DNA from: Clostridia bacterium
GTDB taxonomy: Bacteria > Bacillota > Clostridia > Christensenellales > Aristaeellaceae
Reading direction: 5' to 3'
Length of the DNA stretch: 64,000 nucleotides
NCBI GenBank assembly: GCA_900769875.1
Contig: CAAGII010000036.1
Span: forward strand, 27,545 to 91,544
In this document: positions 9,330-17,070 of the stretch, piece after piece
Position numbering within the stretch: position 1 is the first letter of the stretch
Layout: each line of letters opens with the position of its first letter
Notes under the pieces: model-generated
What the model was told of the DNA's origin: nothing
Databases searched by the model: none
What the model saw: the letters and a program-made list of their open reading frames with translations, nothing else
Program-made: the position numbers and the translations under genes

Positions 9330-10501
9330 TGATGAACAGAATCAGGCTGGGCGTGATTGGCGCAGGCAACATGGGCTCGGGACATATCGGCAACTGGAAA
9401 GCGGGGCTGATGCCCGAGATTGATGTGGTGGCGGTGGCGGATCGCAATCCGTCGCGCCGCGCATGGGCGCGGGAGGCGCTGCCGGATGCGAGGATCTTTG
9501 AAGAAGGCAGCGACCTGATCGCGAGCGGCGTGTGCGATGCCGTGCTGATTGCGACGCCGCATTATCAGCATCCGACGCTGGCAGTGGAAGCGTTCAAGGC
9601 AGGTCTGCATGTGATGGTGGAAAAGCCTGCGGGCGTGTATACCCTGCAGGTGCGTGAAATGATGGCGGAGGCTGACCGTCATCCGGAGCTGACCTTCGGC
9701 ATGATGTTCAACCAGCGCACCAACTGCGTCTATCGCAAGCTGCATGAGATGATCGGCAACGGCGAAATCGGCGAGATCAAGCGTGTAAACTGGATCATCA
9801 CCGACTGGTATCGCACCCAGTTCTATTATGACTCCGGCGCATGGCGCGCTACCTGGGAGGGCGAGGGCGGCGGCGTGCTGCTCAACCAGTGCCCGCACCA
9901 GCTTGACCTGCTGCAGTGGCTCACCGGCATGCCGTGCAAGGTGCGCGCCTTCTGTCATGAGGGCAAGTGGCACGACATCGAGGTGGAGGACGACGTGACC
10001 GCCTACCTTGAGTACCCCAACGGCGCGACCGGCGTATTTGTCACCACCACGGCGGACGCGCCCGGCACCAACCGACTTGAAATCACCGGCACCAAAGCGA
10101 CAATCGTGTGCGAAGGCAACCGGCTGGTCATGAAGAAGCTCGCCATGGATGAGCGCGAATGGTGCGCAACCTGTCAGCAGGGCTTCGCGCGCCCTGACTG
10201 CGAGGTGTATGAGGTGGAGACCGACGGGCGCAATGTGCAGCATCCCGAGGTGTTGAACGCGTTTGCGGCGCACATTCTTCGCGGCGAGCCGCTTGTTGCT
10301 GACGGACGCGAGGGCATCAACGGCCTGATGCTCTCCAACGCCATGCATCTCTCCTCCTGGCTGAATGAAACGGTGACGCTGCCTATCGACGAGCAGCGCT
10401 TTAAGCAGGAGCTGGACAAGCGCCGCGCGACCTCCCGCGTCAAGACGGGCGAAAGCGTGTTCTGCGACACCAGCAACAGCTACGGATCCAGCAAGTCCTG
10501 A
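9329..10501 (+). CDS. Gfo/Idh/MocA family NAD(P)-dependent oxidoreductase
   Basis: About 390 aa with an N-terminal Rossmann fold (LGVIGAGNMGSGHI) and the hallmark EKPAG lysine motif near residue 103. The C-terminal alpha/beta substrate domain contains GGGVLLNQCPHQLDLLQWL, with the conserved His. The family oxidises or epimerises sugars, inositols and related polyols. ATG 9329 overlaps the stop of the isomerase gene (TGATG), which indicates translational coupling; ATG 9332 is also possible. The pair ends in a strong terminator at 10520-10570. The family is certain and the substrate is not. Confidence 0.92.
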   Translation: MMNRIRLGVIGAGNMGSGHIGNWKAGLMPEIDVVAVADRNPSRRAWAREALPDARIFEEGSDLIASGVCDAVLIATPHYQHPTLAVEAFKAGLHVMVEKPAGVYTLQVREMMAEADRHPELTFGMMFNQRTNCVYRKLHEMIGNGEIGEIKRVNWIITDWYRTQFYYDSGAWRATWEGEGGGVLLNQCPHQLDLLQWLTGMPCKVRAFCHEGKWHDIEVEDDVTAYLEYPNGATGVFVTTTADAPGTNRLEITGTKATIVCEGNRLVMKKLAMDEREWCATCQQGFARPDCEVYEVETDGRNVQHPEVLNAFAAHILRGEPLVADGREGINGLMLSNAMHLSSWLNETVTLPIDEQRFKQELDKRRATSRVKTGESVFCDTSNSYGSSKS

Positions 10502-10519
10502 CAAAACGGCAATCCAAAA

Positions 10520-10570
10520 CCGCTGCGCACCGCCCCAAATGAAGCGATGCGCAGCGGCGCTTTGTTTTTT
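10520..10570. terminator. Bidirectional intrinsic terminator
   Basis: The 10-bp perfect stem CCGCTGCGCA (10520-10529)/TGCGCAGCGG (10548-10557) is followed by CGCTTTGTTTTTT on the plus strand. On the minus strand it is followed by TTTTGG. It separates the convergent Gfo/Idh and dCMP deaminase genes. Confidence 0.85.
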
Positions 10571-11040
10571 CAGACCTGACGATCCTTTTCCTCCGGCACA
10601 TACTGCTCAAGGCGGACGCCCGCCTCCTTGAAGATGGCGAGGGAGAAATCATCCGGGTAGCCCTCCTGAAAGATCACGCGACTGATGCCCGCGTTGATGA
10701 TCATCTTGGCGCAGACGCTGCAGGGCTGATGCGTGCAGTAGAGCGTCGCCCCGTCGATGGATACGCCCAGCTTGGCTGCCTGAATGATGGCGTTCTGCTC
10801 GGCATGGATGGCATAGCACAGTTCCGCGCGCGTGCCGGACTGGATGCCCAGCTTGTCGCGCATGCATTCGCCGCGTTCACGGCATGTCCTCAATCCAGCC
10901 GGCGCGCCGTTGTAGCCGGTGGTCATGATGCGCTTGTCCTTCACAATCACGCACCCGATGGCGCGCCCCTTGCGGTAGCAGCTTGTCCATCCGCTGATGA
11001 CGTGCGCCATTTCCATGAATCGGTTGTCCCATTTGTCCAT
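10570..11040 (-). CDS. dCMP deaminase / ComE-like cytidine-deoxycytidylate deaminase
   Basis: A zinc deaminase of about 156 aa. HAEQNA carries the zinc His and the catalytic Glu, and QPCSVCAKM carries the two zinc Cys. An extra segment with CRERGECMRDKLG is typical of dCMP deaminases (ComEB/DCD1 type), which make dUMP for thymidylate synthesis. ATG 11040 is chosen because GGGAGG sits upstream; an earlier in-frame ATG at 11088 adds 16 poorly conserved residues. The gene is last in a minus-strand set with a small protein and butyrate kinase. Confidence 0.9.
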   Translation of the reverse strand: MDKWDNRFMEMAHVISGWTSCYRKGRAIGCVIVKDKRIMTTGYNGAPAGLRTCRERGECMRDKLGIQSGTRAELCYAIHAEQNAIIQAAKLGVSIDGATLYCTHQPCSVCAKMIINAGISRVIFQEGYPDDFSLAIFKEAGVRLEQYVPEEKDRQV

Positions 11041-11080
11041 GCGGCCGTCCTCCCTTGCGTTTGTTTGTCCGCGCGCCTGA

Positions 11081-11272
11081 TCAGTCAAGCAGACCGTAGC
11101 GCCGGTAGATGCTCATCACCTGCTGCAGCAGCAGCTTGTGGGCCAGCAGCTCGCGATAGGTGACACACTTGGTTCTGCCCTCTGCCTTCATGCGCTCCAT
11201 TTGCCGGAGGGTATCGTCATAATTGCGCAAAACATCGGCAAGCATGGTCTCAAACTGCTCCTCGCGGGTCAT
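11081..11272 (-). CDS. Small helical protein of unknown function (63 aa)
   Basis: The gene is not recognised. It encodes a 63-residue, highly charged, probably all-helical protein (MTREEQFETMLADVLRNYDD through MSIYRRYGLLD). It has no signal peptide or membrane segment and a single Cys. GGGAGGG lies well placed upstream of the ATG, and the gene sits between butyrate kinase and dCMP deaminase with short spacers (24 and 40 bases). Both points support it as a real co-transcribed gene. Confidence 0.65.
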   Translation of the reverse strand: MTREEQFETMLADVLRNYDDTLRQMERMKAEGRTKCVTYRELLAHKLLLQQVMSIYRRYGLLD

Positions 11273-11296
11273 GCGTCCATCCCTCCCGGGTTTGTG

Positions 11297-12424
11297 TCAT
11301 TGTTTCGCACGTTGCGCCTCCTGCCGCTCTTCAAGGCAGGCGAAGCCCTCAAACACCGGCTTGCCCGTATAGCGGTGGATGGACTCCTCGCCGCGCAGCG
11401 CACGCAGCACGGAGAGCGCCAGCGCGTCCTGCTCCATTTCGCCGGGATAGACGCTGATGGGCGCGATCCAGCCGCACTTCTCCCGGATGCCCTGCGCCAC
11501 ATCGTCAAAGCGCATCAGACCGCCGGTGAGCAGGATACCGTCCACCTGCCCGGAGAGCACGGCGCTCATGGCGCCGATCTGCTTGCAGATCTGGTAGATC
11601 ATCGTGCGCCAGACCAGCGTGGCCTTTTCATCGCCCGCGTCCACAAGACGGTGAATCTGCTCTGCGTCCGCCGTGCCAAACAGACTGACAAAGCCGCCGG
11701 AGCGGGAGCACATCAGCCGCACATCCTGCGTCGAATGCGCGTCGATGTAATCCAGCAGCGCCAGCACCGGCACGCTGCCGATGCGCGTGGGCGTGAATGC
11801 CCCGTCGCCGCCCGCGCCGACATTGCCGTCCACCATCCGTCCGTGATCGTGCGCGTGCACGGTGATGCCGCCGTCGATATGGCATACGATCAGCCGCAAA
11901 TCCTCATAGCGCCTGCCCATGGCGGCCGCGTGATGCTGCGCGACGGCCTTCTGGTTCAGCACATGCGCCTGCGCGTTGCGGTACACGCCGCGGATGCCGG
12001 TCAGACGGGCAAGGTCGCACAGCTCGTCCACGTTGGTGGGGTTGAGCGTGTACATGGGCAGCTGGTATTCACAGCCAAGCTCCCATGCCAGCATCACGCC
12101 CAGCCTTGCGGGATGCTCGCTTCCGCCAACGCCCTGCGCGGTGTGACGGTAGAGCAGCTCGTCAATTACCATCACGCCGGACGCCTGCGGGTGCGCGCTG
12201 CCGCCGCGCCCGACGACCACGTCGATATCCTCCATGCGCAGGCCGTGTGCATGAAGCATGTCCAGTATCACCCGCTTGCGCAGAGGCGTCTGGTCGTTGA
12301 CGGTGGGGTATTTCAGCAGCTCCGGCGCGTCGTGAAACCGGCTTTCCTCAAACAATGATTTCTCATCCTCATAAACGCTGACCTTGGTCGATGTGGAGCC
12401 GGGATTGATGATGAGCAGCTTCAT
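11297..12424 (-). CDS. buk: Butyrate kinase family protein
   Basis: A 375-aa enzyme of the acetate/butyrate kinase superfamily. It starts MKLLIINPGSTSTKVSVYED, and the phosphate-binding segments VGRGGSAHP and CHIDGGITVHAHDHGRMVDG follow. Butyrate kinase makes butyrate and ATP from butyryl phosphate; relatives act on branched-chain acids. No phosphotransbutyrylase gene lies beside it, although the two are usually paired, so the physiological substrate is less certain. AAAGGTG lies about 10 bases upstream of the ATG. The small protein gene follows after 24 bases. Confidence 0.9.
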   Translation of the reverse strand: MKLLIINPGSTSTKVSVYEDEKSLFEESRFHDAPELLKYPTVNDQTPLRKRVILDMLHAHGLRMEDIDVVVGRGGSAHPQASGVMVIDELLYRHTAQGVGGSEHPARLGVMLAWELGCEYQLPMYTLNPTNVDELCDLARLTGIRGVYRNAQAHVLNQKAVAQHHAAAMGRRYEDLRLIVCHIDGGITVHAHDHGRMVDGNVGAGGDGAFTPTRIGSVPVLALLDYIDAHSTQDVRLMCSRSGGFVSLFGTADAEQIHRLVDAGDEKATLVWRTMIYQICKQIGAMSAVLSGQVDGILLTGGLMRFDDVAQGIREKCGWIAPISVYPGEMEQDALALSVLRALRGEESIHRYTGKPVFEGFACLEERQEAQRAKQ

Positions 12425-12573
12425 GGCAGGTTACACCTTTCATCCTTGGTATCATGATCCTGCGCGTGCGGCGCGGAACAACCTGAAAACAGATTCCACA
12501 TCGTGATGGCGGATTCCTCCATCGCGGCGCGAATTATCACAAAACCGGCGGCGCACCTGCGGAGAGAGGCGTC

Positions 12574-12602
12574 TTGCGCTGCGGGGCGCTTTGTGATATA
12601 CT
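12574..12602 (+). promoter_or_regulatory. Sigma-A promoter of the GNAT gene
   Basis: TTGCGC (12574-12579) and TATACT (12597-12602) are 17 bases apart. The start codon follows about 49 bases after the expected transcription start. Confidence 0.6.
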
Positions 12603-12657
12603 CTGCGTAGGGAAAACGCTCCGGCGTAACCGCAAACGCAGCATCTGGAGAGGGAAT

Positions 12658-13092
12658 ATGGCCATCAGCTATCAGGAGGAAAGGCTCAGCGCGGATGAGT
12701 ACATCCGTTTTCTGGCCACCACGGATCTTGGCAGTCAGTATCCGAAGGAGCGCTTTGATGAGCGTATCGCGCGGCTTGTGCGCAACGCTACCATCAGCCT
12801 GACCGCCCGAAACGGGCAGGGGGAGATCGTGGGCGTGCTGTTCGCCCTGACCGATTACTGCTATTGGCTGTATGTGACGGATCTCGGTGTTGCCCGCGCC
12901 TATGAAGGGCAGGGCATCGGCAGCGCTCTCATGAGGCTTGCGCACCGGATCGCGGGCGGTGAGGAGGACATTGCGGTGTACCTCATAGCCAATGAGCGGG
13001 CGGTGCCCTTCTATGAAAAGCTCGGCATGACCCATGCGGACGACGTGATGCAGCTTAACCACATCCAGTGGACGCCGTTCAAGGTGGAATAG
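12658..13092 (+). CDS. GNAT family N-acetyltransferase
   Basis: A 144-aa acetyltransferase. The acetyl-CoA binding loop RAYEGQGIGSALM follows the strand LYVTDLGV, and the C-terminal motif ANERAVPFYEKLGM is typical of GNAT enzymes. The acceptor cannot be told from the sequence. ATG 12658 follows GGAGAGGGA and fits a normal GNAT length. The gene is monocistronic by context, divergent from butyrate kinase, with its own promoter and another promoter directly after its stop. Confidence 0.88.
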   Translation: MAISYQEERLSADEYIRFLATTDLGSQYPKERFDERIARLVRNATISLTARNGQGEIVGVLFALTDYCYWLYVTDLGVARAYEGQGIGSALMRLAHRIAGGEEDIAVYLIANERAVPFYEKLGMTHADDVMQLNHIQWTPFKVE

Positions 13093-13108
13093 CGTCCGGT
13101 TTCTCCGC

Positions 13109-13137
13109 TTGACATGCAGATGGCAATGTGCTATGCT
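13109..13137 (+). promoter_or_regulatory. Sigma-A promoter of the 160-aa membrane protein gene
   Basis: TTGACA (13109-13114) and TATGCT (13132-13137) have 17-base spacing. They start only 17 bases after the GNAT stop codon. Confidence 0.7.
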
Positions 13138-13213
13138 GGCGGTGTCAAGGGCTGTTCCAGGCATCCGCGGCGGCTCCGTGCCCGCTGCGCAGCGACGATA
13201 AAGGAGAGCCACC

Positions 13214-13696
13214 ATGAGCAGGGATAAGGAACATCGGCAGAGCGAAATGCCCGCCGGGAAAAAACGTATCATCGGCGCGGCGCTGTGCGTGGTCGCAGTG
13301 CTGCTTTTCGTGCTCGCGTGGCAATGCGTGTCCACCGAGCAGTTCAGGCTGTATCAGAGCAAGCGTGATATCTATACCGCAGCGGCGGCTGAATACAGCG
13401 CCTATCAGCGGGAAAGCGCAAGCGCCGCCAACAGCGCCATGTACGGCTCGCTGGTGGATCAGTGGATGCTCAAGGCTGACACTGCCAACCGGTACCTGCT
13501 GTTGCATACCATCGGCGCCGCATCGCTGGTGCTGGTCGGCCTGCTGGCGCTGGTGCTGGGCATCCGCGCTTTGGTGACGGCGGGCAGGCAGTCGCGCAAG
13601 CTGCCCACGCCGGATGAAATCCGTAGCCAGAGTCAGCCGGTTTTCCGCCTTGGCGCGGGAAGCGCGCAGACGGATGAACCCAAAGAGAATCAATGA
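13214..13696 (+). CDS. Two-span membrane protein of unknown function
   Basis: The gene is not recognised. It encodes 160 aa with a basic N-terminal tail and a first membrane span at about residues 19-37 (IIGAALCVVAVLLFVLAW). An extracytoplasmic loop of about 55 residues, rich in Ala, Ser and Tyr, follows. A second span lies at about 98-120 (LLLHTIGAASLVLVGLLALV), then a polar cytoplasmic tail. AAAGGAGAG precedes the ATG. It has its own consensus promoter and ends at a shared bidirectional terminator, so it is a single-gene unit. Confidence 0.7.
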   Translation: MSRDKEHRQSEMPAGKKRIIGAALCVVAVLLFVLAWQCVSTEQFRLYQSKRDIYTAAAAEYSAYQRESASAANSAMYGSLVDQWMLKADTANRYLLLHTIGAASLVLVGLLALVLGIRALVTAGRQSRKLPTPDEIRSQSQPVFRLGAGSAQTDEPKENQ

Positions 13697-13765
13697 GTAT
13701 CGCTTTCAGGATACGCATGGCACGCGCGCTCGCGCATTGTTCCGCTATCAATTTGGAAGCATAGC

Positions 13766-13805
13766 AAACGGGCTGGCATGACCGGAGAGGTCTGCCAGCC
13801 CGTTT
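13766..13805. terminator. Bidirectional terminator between convergent genes
   Basis: The perfect 13-bp arms AAACGGGCTGGCA (13766-13778) and TGCCAGCCCGTTT (13793-13805) enclose a 14-base loop. The A/T ends give a U run in either direction. Confidence 0.85.
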
Positions 13806-13827
13806 GGCTGAGGGGAAGAGGGGCGGC

Positions 13828-14337
13828 TCAGCCGTTGCCGCCGGGGGTCGCAAGGTCGATGATCTCACCGCTTGCGGCGTCGATGACCACCAGATAGCAG
13901 TCCAGTGACAGATTCTCAAACCACGCGGGATCATAGATCCAGACATACCACTCGTCAGCGCCGCTTTCGGTGCCAAGGCACAGAAGGGTGCGCGTGTTCA
14001 GGCTGGCGATCAGCTCTTCGGTCAACGTCACGGGCTCGCGGCTGCCCGTCCACGCCTGCGGACTGAGCGGCTCATCCAGCGTGAGCAGCACCTGATGCGC
14101 AATGCCCACAGCCTCCTCCGGCGAAAGCAGGCCCTCTGGCGCGCTTTCACTCAGCGTTCCCTCCAGGCTGGTGCATTCCTGCCATGCGATCAGATCCTCC
14201 AGCGGCCATGTGATCCACAGGCCGTCCGCAACCTGCTTTGCGTCAAAGGAAGCCCACTCGGCACAGGCGGGGATGACGCCGAACATGAGCAGCGCCGCGG
14301 TCAGAAGAGACAGGATTCTCTTTGCATTGGTTTTCAT
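13828..14337 (-). CDS. Small secreted protein of unknown function, possible PepSY-like fold
   Basis: About 169 aa with a signal peptide (MKTNAKRILSLLTAALLMFGVIPACAEW, cleavage probably after ACA). The mature part has a helix SPEEAVGIAHQVL and a C-terminal strand pair ending CYLVVIDAASGEIIDLATPGG. The strand YLVVIDAASGEIID resembles the end of PepSY-type domains, but the match is weak. ATG 14337 follows GGAGGTGG. The gene is convergent with the 160-aa membrane protein across a shared terminator. Its function is unknown. Confidence 0.65.
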   Translation of the reverse strand: MKTNAKRILSLLTAALLMFGVIPACAEWASFDAKQVADGLWITWPLEDLIAWQECTSLEGTLSESAPEGLLSPEEAVGIAHQVLLTLDEPLSPQAWTGSREPVTLTEELIASLNTRTLLCLGTESGADEWYVWIYDPAWFENLSLDCYLVVIDAASGEIIDLATPGGNG

Positions 14338-14453
14338 GGTATCCACCTCCGTTCACCCATTCAAACGCACGCGGCGGCAGTTTTCCTGCATTGCGCGGAA
14401 ATAAATTCCAGCTGCGCGGGGCGCGATTTTTTCATGTGTCCGCAGCTTAACGG

Positions 14454-14482
14454 TTGACCGATCGCCGCCAAAATGGTACAGT
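14454..14482 (+). promoter_or_regulatory. Promoter of the radical SAM to miaA operon
   Basis: TTGACC (14454-14459) and TACAGT (14477-14482) have 17-base spacing. They lie 70 bases before the TTG start of the first gene of a nine-gene operon. Confidence 0.6.
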
Positions 14483-14554
14483 ATATGTTGGCGACTTATC
14501 GAACCGGCATGGGAAAAGCCCGAGCCGGTGAAGCGCACTGAAGGAGGCTGTCCC

Positions 14555-16408
14555 TTGAGTCCGTACCATGACAAGATTGAGGCCATGCTGGAGCAGGTGC
14601 AGAAGGCGTCCCGCTACACAGGCGGCGAGATGAATACCGTCATCAAACCGTGGGATGAGAGCGAGCTGCACTTCGCGTTCTGCTTTCCTGATACATATGA
14701 GGTTGCCATGTCGCACCTGGGCATGAAAATCCTGTATGCGCTGATTAACGCGCAGCCGTGGTCCAGCTGCGAGCGCGTGTGCATGCCGTGGATTGACATG
14801 AAGGAGCTGATGGAGCGCGAGCAGGTACCGCTGTTCAGCCTTGAAAGCCGCACGCCGCTGAACGCCTTTGAGGTGGTCGGCTTCACGCTGCAGTATGAAA
14901 TGAGCTATTCCAATATCCTGGCCATGCTGAAGCTGGGCGGTATTCCGCTGCTGCGCGAGGAGCGCAGGCGCGACGACCCCATTGTGGTGGCGGGCGGCCC
15001 GTGCGCGTTCAATCCCGAGCCGCTGGCGGATTTCATCGACGCGTTCATGATCGGTGACGGCGAGGAGGTCATGCTGGAGCTGAACGCGGTGATCCGCGAC
15101 TGGAAAAAGAGCGGCAGGCCGCGTGAGGCATGCCTGCGCGAGCTGGCGAAGCTGCGCGGCGTGTATGTACCCGCGCTCTACGACGTGACCTATCATGAGG
15201 ATGGTACGATCGCGACCTTCCGTCCCAACGCGCCGGAGGCCAGCGAGAAAGTGCTCAAATGCATTGTGACCGATCTTGACGGCGCGTTTTACCCGGAGGA
15301 GATCCCCGTGCCGTACACGGAGATCATTCATGACCGCATCATGCTGGAGATCATGCGCGGCTGCACGCGCGGCTGCCGTTTCTGCCAGGCGGGCATGATC
15401 TATCGTCCAGTGCGCGAGCGCAGCCTGAAAAGGCTGCTGGAGCTGGCCAAAAGCCTCGAAAAATCGACGGGTTATGAGGAAATCAGCCTGTCCAGCCTCT
15501 CAAGCGGCGACTATACCTGCCTTGCCGACCTTGTGAGGCAGCTGATGAAGGAGCTGGAAAAGGAGCGCGTGCATATCAGCCTGCCCTCGCTGCGTCTGGA
15601 CAGCGTGCTCAAGGAAAGCCTTGAGGAAACGCAGAAGGAGCGCAAGACCAGCCTGACCTTCGCGCCGGAGGCCGGTACGCAGCGCCTGCGCGACGTCATC
15701 AACAAGGGCGTGACCGAGCAGGATCTGATGGAGAAGGTCACCGACGCATTTGCGAGTGGCTGGAGCAGCGTCAAGTTGTATTTCATGATCGGCCTGCCCG
15801 GTGAAACCACGGAGGATCTGGATGGTATTGCCGACCTTGCGCGCAAGGTGGTAGGCGCGTACTTCGCCCTGCCCAAGGGCCAGCGCGCGAAGGGGCTGCG
15901 CGTGACCTGCTCCGCCAGCAGCTTTGTGCCCAAGCCCTTTACACCCTTCCAGTGGGAGGCGCAGGATACGCAGGCGATGCTGATGGAAAAGCAGGCGCAT
16001 CTACGCGAAAAAATGCGCGAGATCAAGGGTGTGAATTTCAACTACCATGAAAGCGGTCTGAGCTTTCTGGAGGCGTGCTTCTCCCGCGGCGACCGCCGTC
16101 TGGGCAGGGTACTGCTGCGCGCGTTTGAAAAGGGCTGCTATCTGGATGGCTGGTCGGAGGTTTTCTCCTTCGAGCGGTGGATGGAGGCGTTCCGCGAAAC
16201 GGGCGTCGATCCCGACTTCTATGCCCATCGCCGCCGGGAAAAGGATGAGATTCTGCCGTGGGACTTCGTGGACAGCGGCATCAGCAAGGAATTCCTCTGG
16301 CGCGAAAAGGAACGCGCCGAGCGCGCGCAGGTCACGCGCGATTGTCGGCAGGGCTGCAACGGCTGCGGCCTGCATCGCTTCAAGGGGGTGTGCGGGCTGT
16401 GCGAATGA
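14555..16408 (+). CDS. TIGR03960-type B12-binding/radical SAM protein
   Basis: A radical SAM enzyme of about 617 aa. The N-terminal part resembles a cobalamin-binding or YgiQ-like segment (HFAFCFPDTYEVAMSHLGMK). The 4Fe-4S cluster motif CTRGCRFCQAG follows at about residues 271-281. A Cys-rich tail (CRQGCNGCGLHRFKGVCGLC) could bind a second cluster. The family is uncharacterised and nearly always precedes a DUF2344 gene, as here. TTG 14555 is chosen because AAGGAGG sits 7 bases upstream and the product then starts like its relatives (SPYHDKIEAMLEQVQKASRY). The next gene overlaps the stop (ATGA). Confidence 0.88.
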   Translation: MSPYHDKIEAMLEQVQKASRYTGGEMNTVIKPWDESELHFAFCFPDTYEVAMSHLGMKILYALINAQPWSSCERVCMPWIDMKELMEREQVPLFSLESRTPLNAFEVVGFTLQYEMSYSNILAMLKLGGIPLLREERRRDDPIVVAGGPCAFNPEPLADFIDAFMIGDGEEVMLELNAVIRDWKKSGRPREACLRELAKLRGVYVPALYDVTYHEDGTIATFRPNAPEASEKVLKCIVTDLDGAFYPEEIPVPYTEIIHDRIMLEIMRGCTRGCRFCQAGMIYRPVRERSLKRLLELAKSLEKSTGYEEISLSSLSSGDYTCLADLVRQLMKELEKERVHISLPSLRLDSVLKESLEETQKERKTSLTFAPEAGTQRLRDVINKGVTEQDLMEKVTDAFASGWSSVKLYFMIGLPGETTEDLDGIADLARKVVGAYFALPKGQRAKGLRVTCSASSFVPKPFTPFQWEAQDTQAMLMEKQAHLREKMREIKGVNFNYHESGLSFLEACFSRGDRRLGRVLLRAFEKGCYLDGWSEVFSFERWMEAFRETGVDPDFYAHRRREKDEILPWDFVDSGISKEFLWREKERAERAQVTRDCRQGCNGCGLHRFKGVCGLCE

Positions 16409-17070
16409 TGGCGGTGTTTGAAAAGGGAGAGAGGCTGCGCCATATCGGGCATCTGGATATCCAGCGCGCCATGCAGCGCGCCATGCGCCGCAGCGCTTTG
16501 CCGGTCAGGTATTCGCAGGGCTTCAACCCGCATATTCTGGTCACCTTTGCCTCCGCGCTGTCAACCGGCGCGGCGGGCAGGCGGGAGATCATGGATGTGA
16601 CCATGGACAGTGACGTGACGCCCGAAAGCTTTATGGCCGCGATGAATCAGGCGCTGCCGCCGGACATGCGGCTGATCTCGTGCCGCGTGATGGACGATAA
16701 GCATCCCGCGCTGATGGCGATGGTCGCCGCCGCGGAGTATGAGCTGCGCGTGACGGACGCGGAAGCGGCCGCGAAGCTGATTGCCGCCATCGCGCCCTTG
16801 CTTGCGCAGGAGACCATTCCCGCGATGCGCAGAACCAAAAGCGGCGTGAAGGAGTGTGACTGCAAGCCCCTCATCCACAGCCTGCGCGGCGAGGGCAGCA
16901 GCATCCTTGCCGTGATGACGCTGACCGAGCATGAAAGCTGCAAGCCGGATATGCTCATCAGCGCGTTGAGCAGCGCCGCGGGCATTGAGCCGCCGCGCGT
17001 GATGGTGATCCGCCTGGGGCTCCTCGGGCGTGATGCAAAGGGCGGGCTTGTGCCGCTTGAAACGCTATGA
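16405..17070 (+). CDS. TIGR03936/DUF2344 radical-SAM-associated protein
   Basis: A 221-aa protein of the DUF2344 family. The N-terminal block VFEKGERLRHIGHLDIQRAM and RRSALPVRYSQGFNPHI is the family signature. No catalytic motif is known. It is the usual partner, sometimes fused, of the TIGR03960 radical SAM protein and is probably a substrate- or RNA-binding subunit (inference). ATG 16405 overlaps the upstream stop (ATGA), and the stop overlaps the RNase G start, so the three genes are tightly coupled. Confidence 0.9.
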   Translation: MMAVFEKGERLRHIGHLDIQRAMQRAMRRSALPVRYSQGFNPHILVTFASALSTGAAGRREIMDVTMDSDVTPESFMAAMNQALPPDMRLISCRVMDDKHPALMAMVAAAEYELRVTDAEAAAKLIAAIAPLLAQETIPAMRRTKSGVKECDCKPLIHSLRGEGSSILAVMTLTEHESCKPDMLISALSSAAGIEPPRVMVIRLGLLGRDAKGGLVPLETL

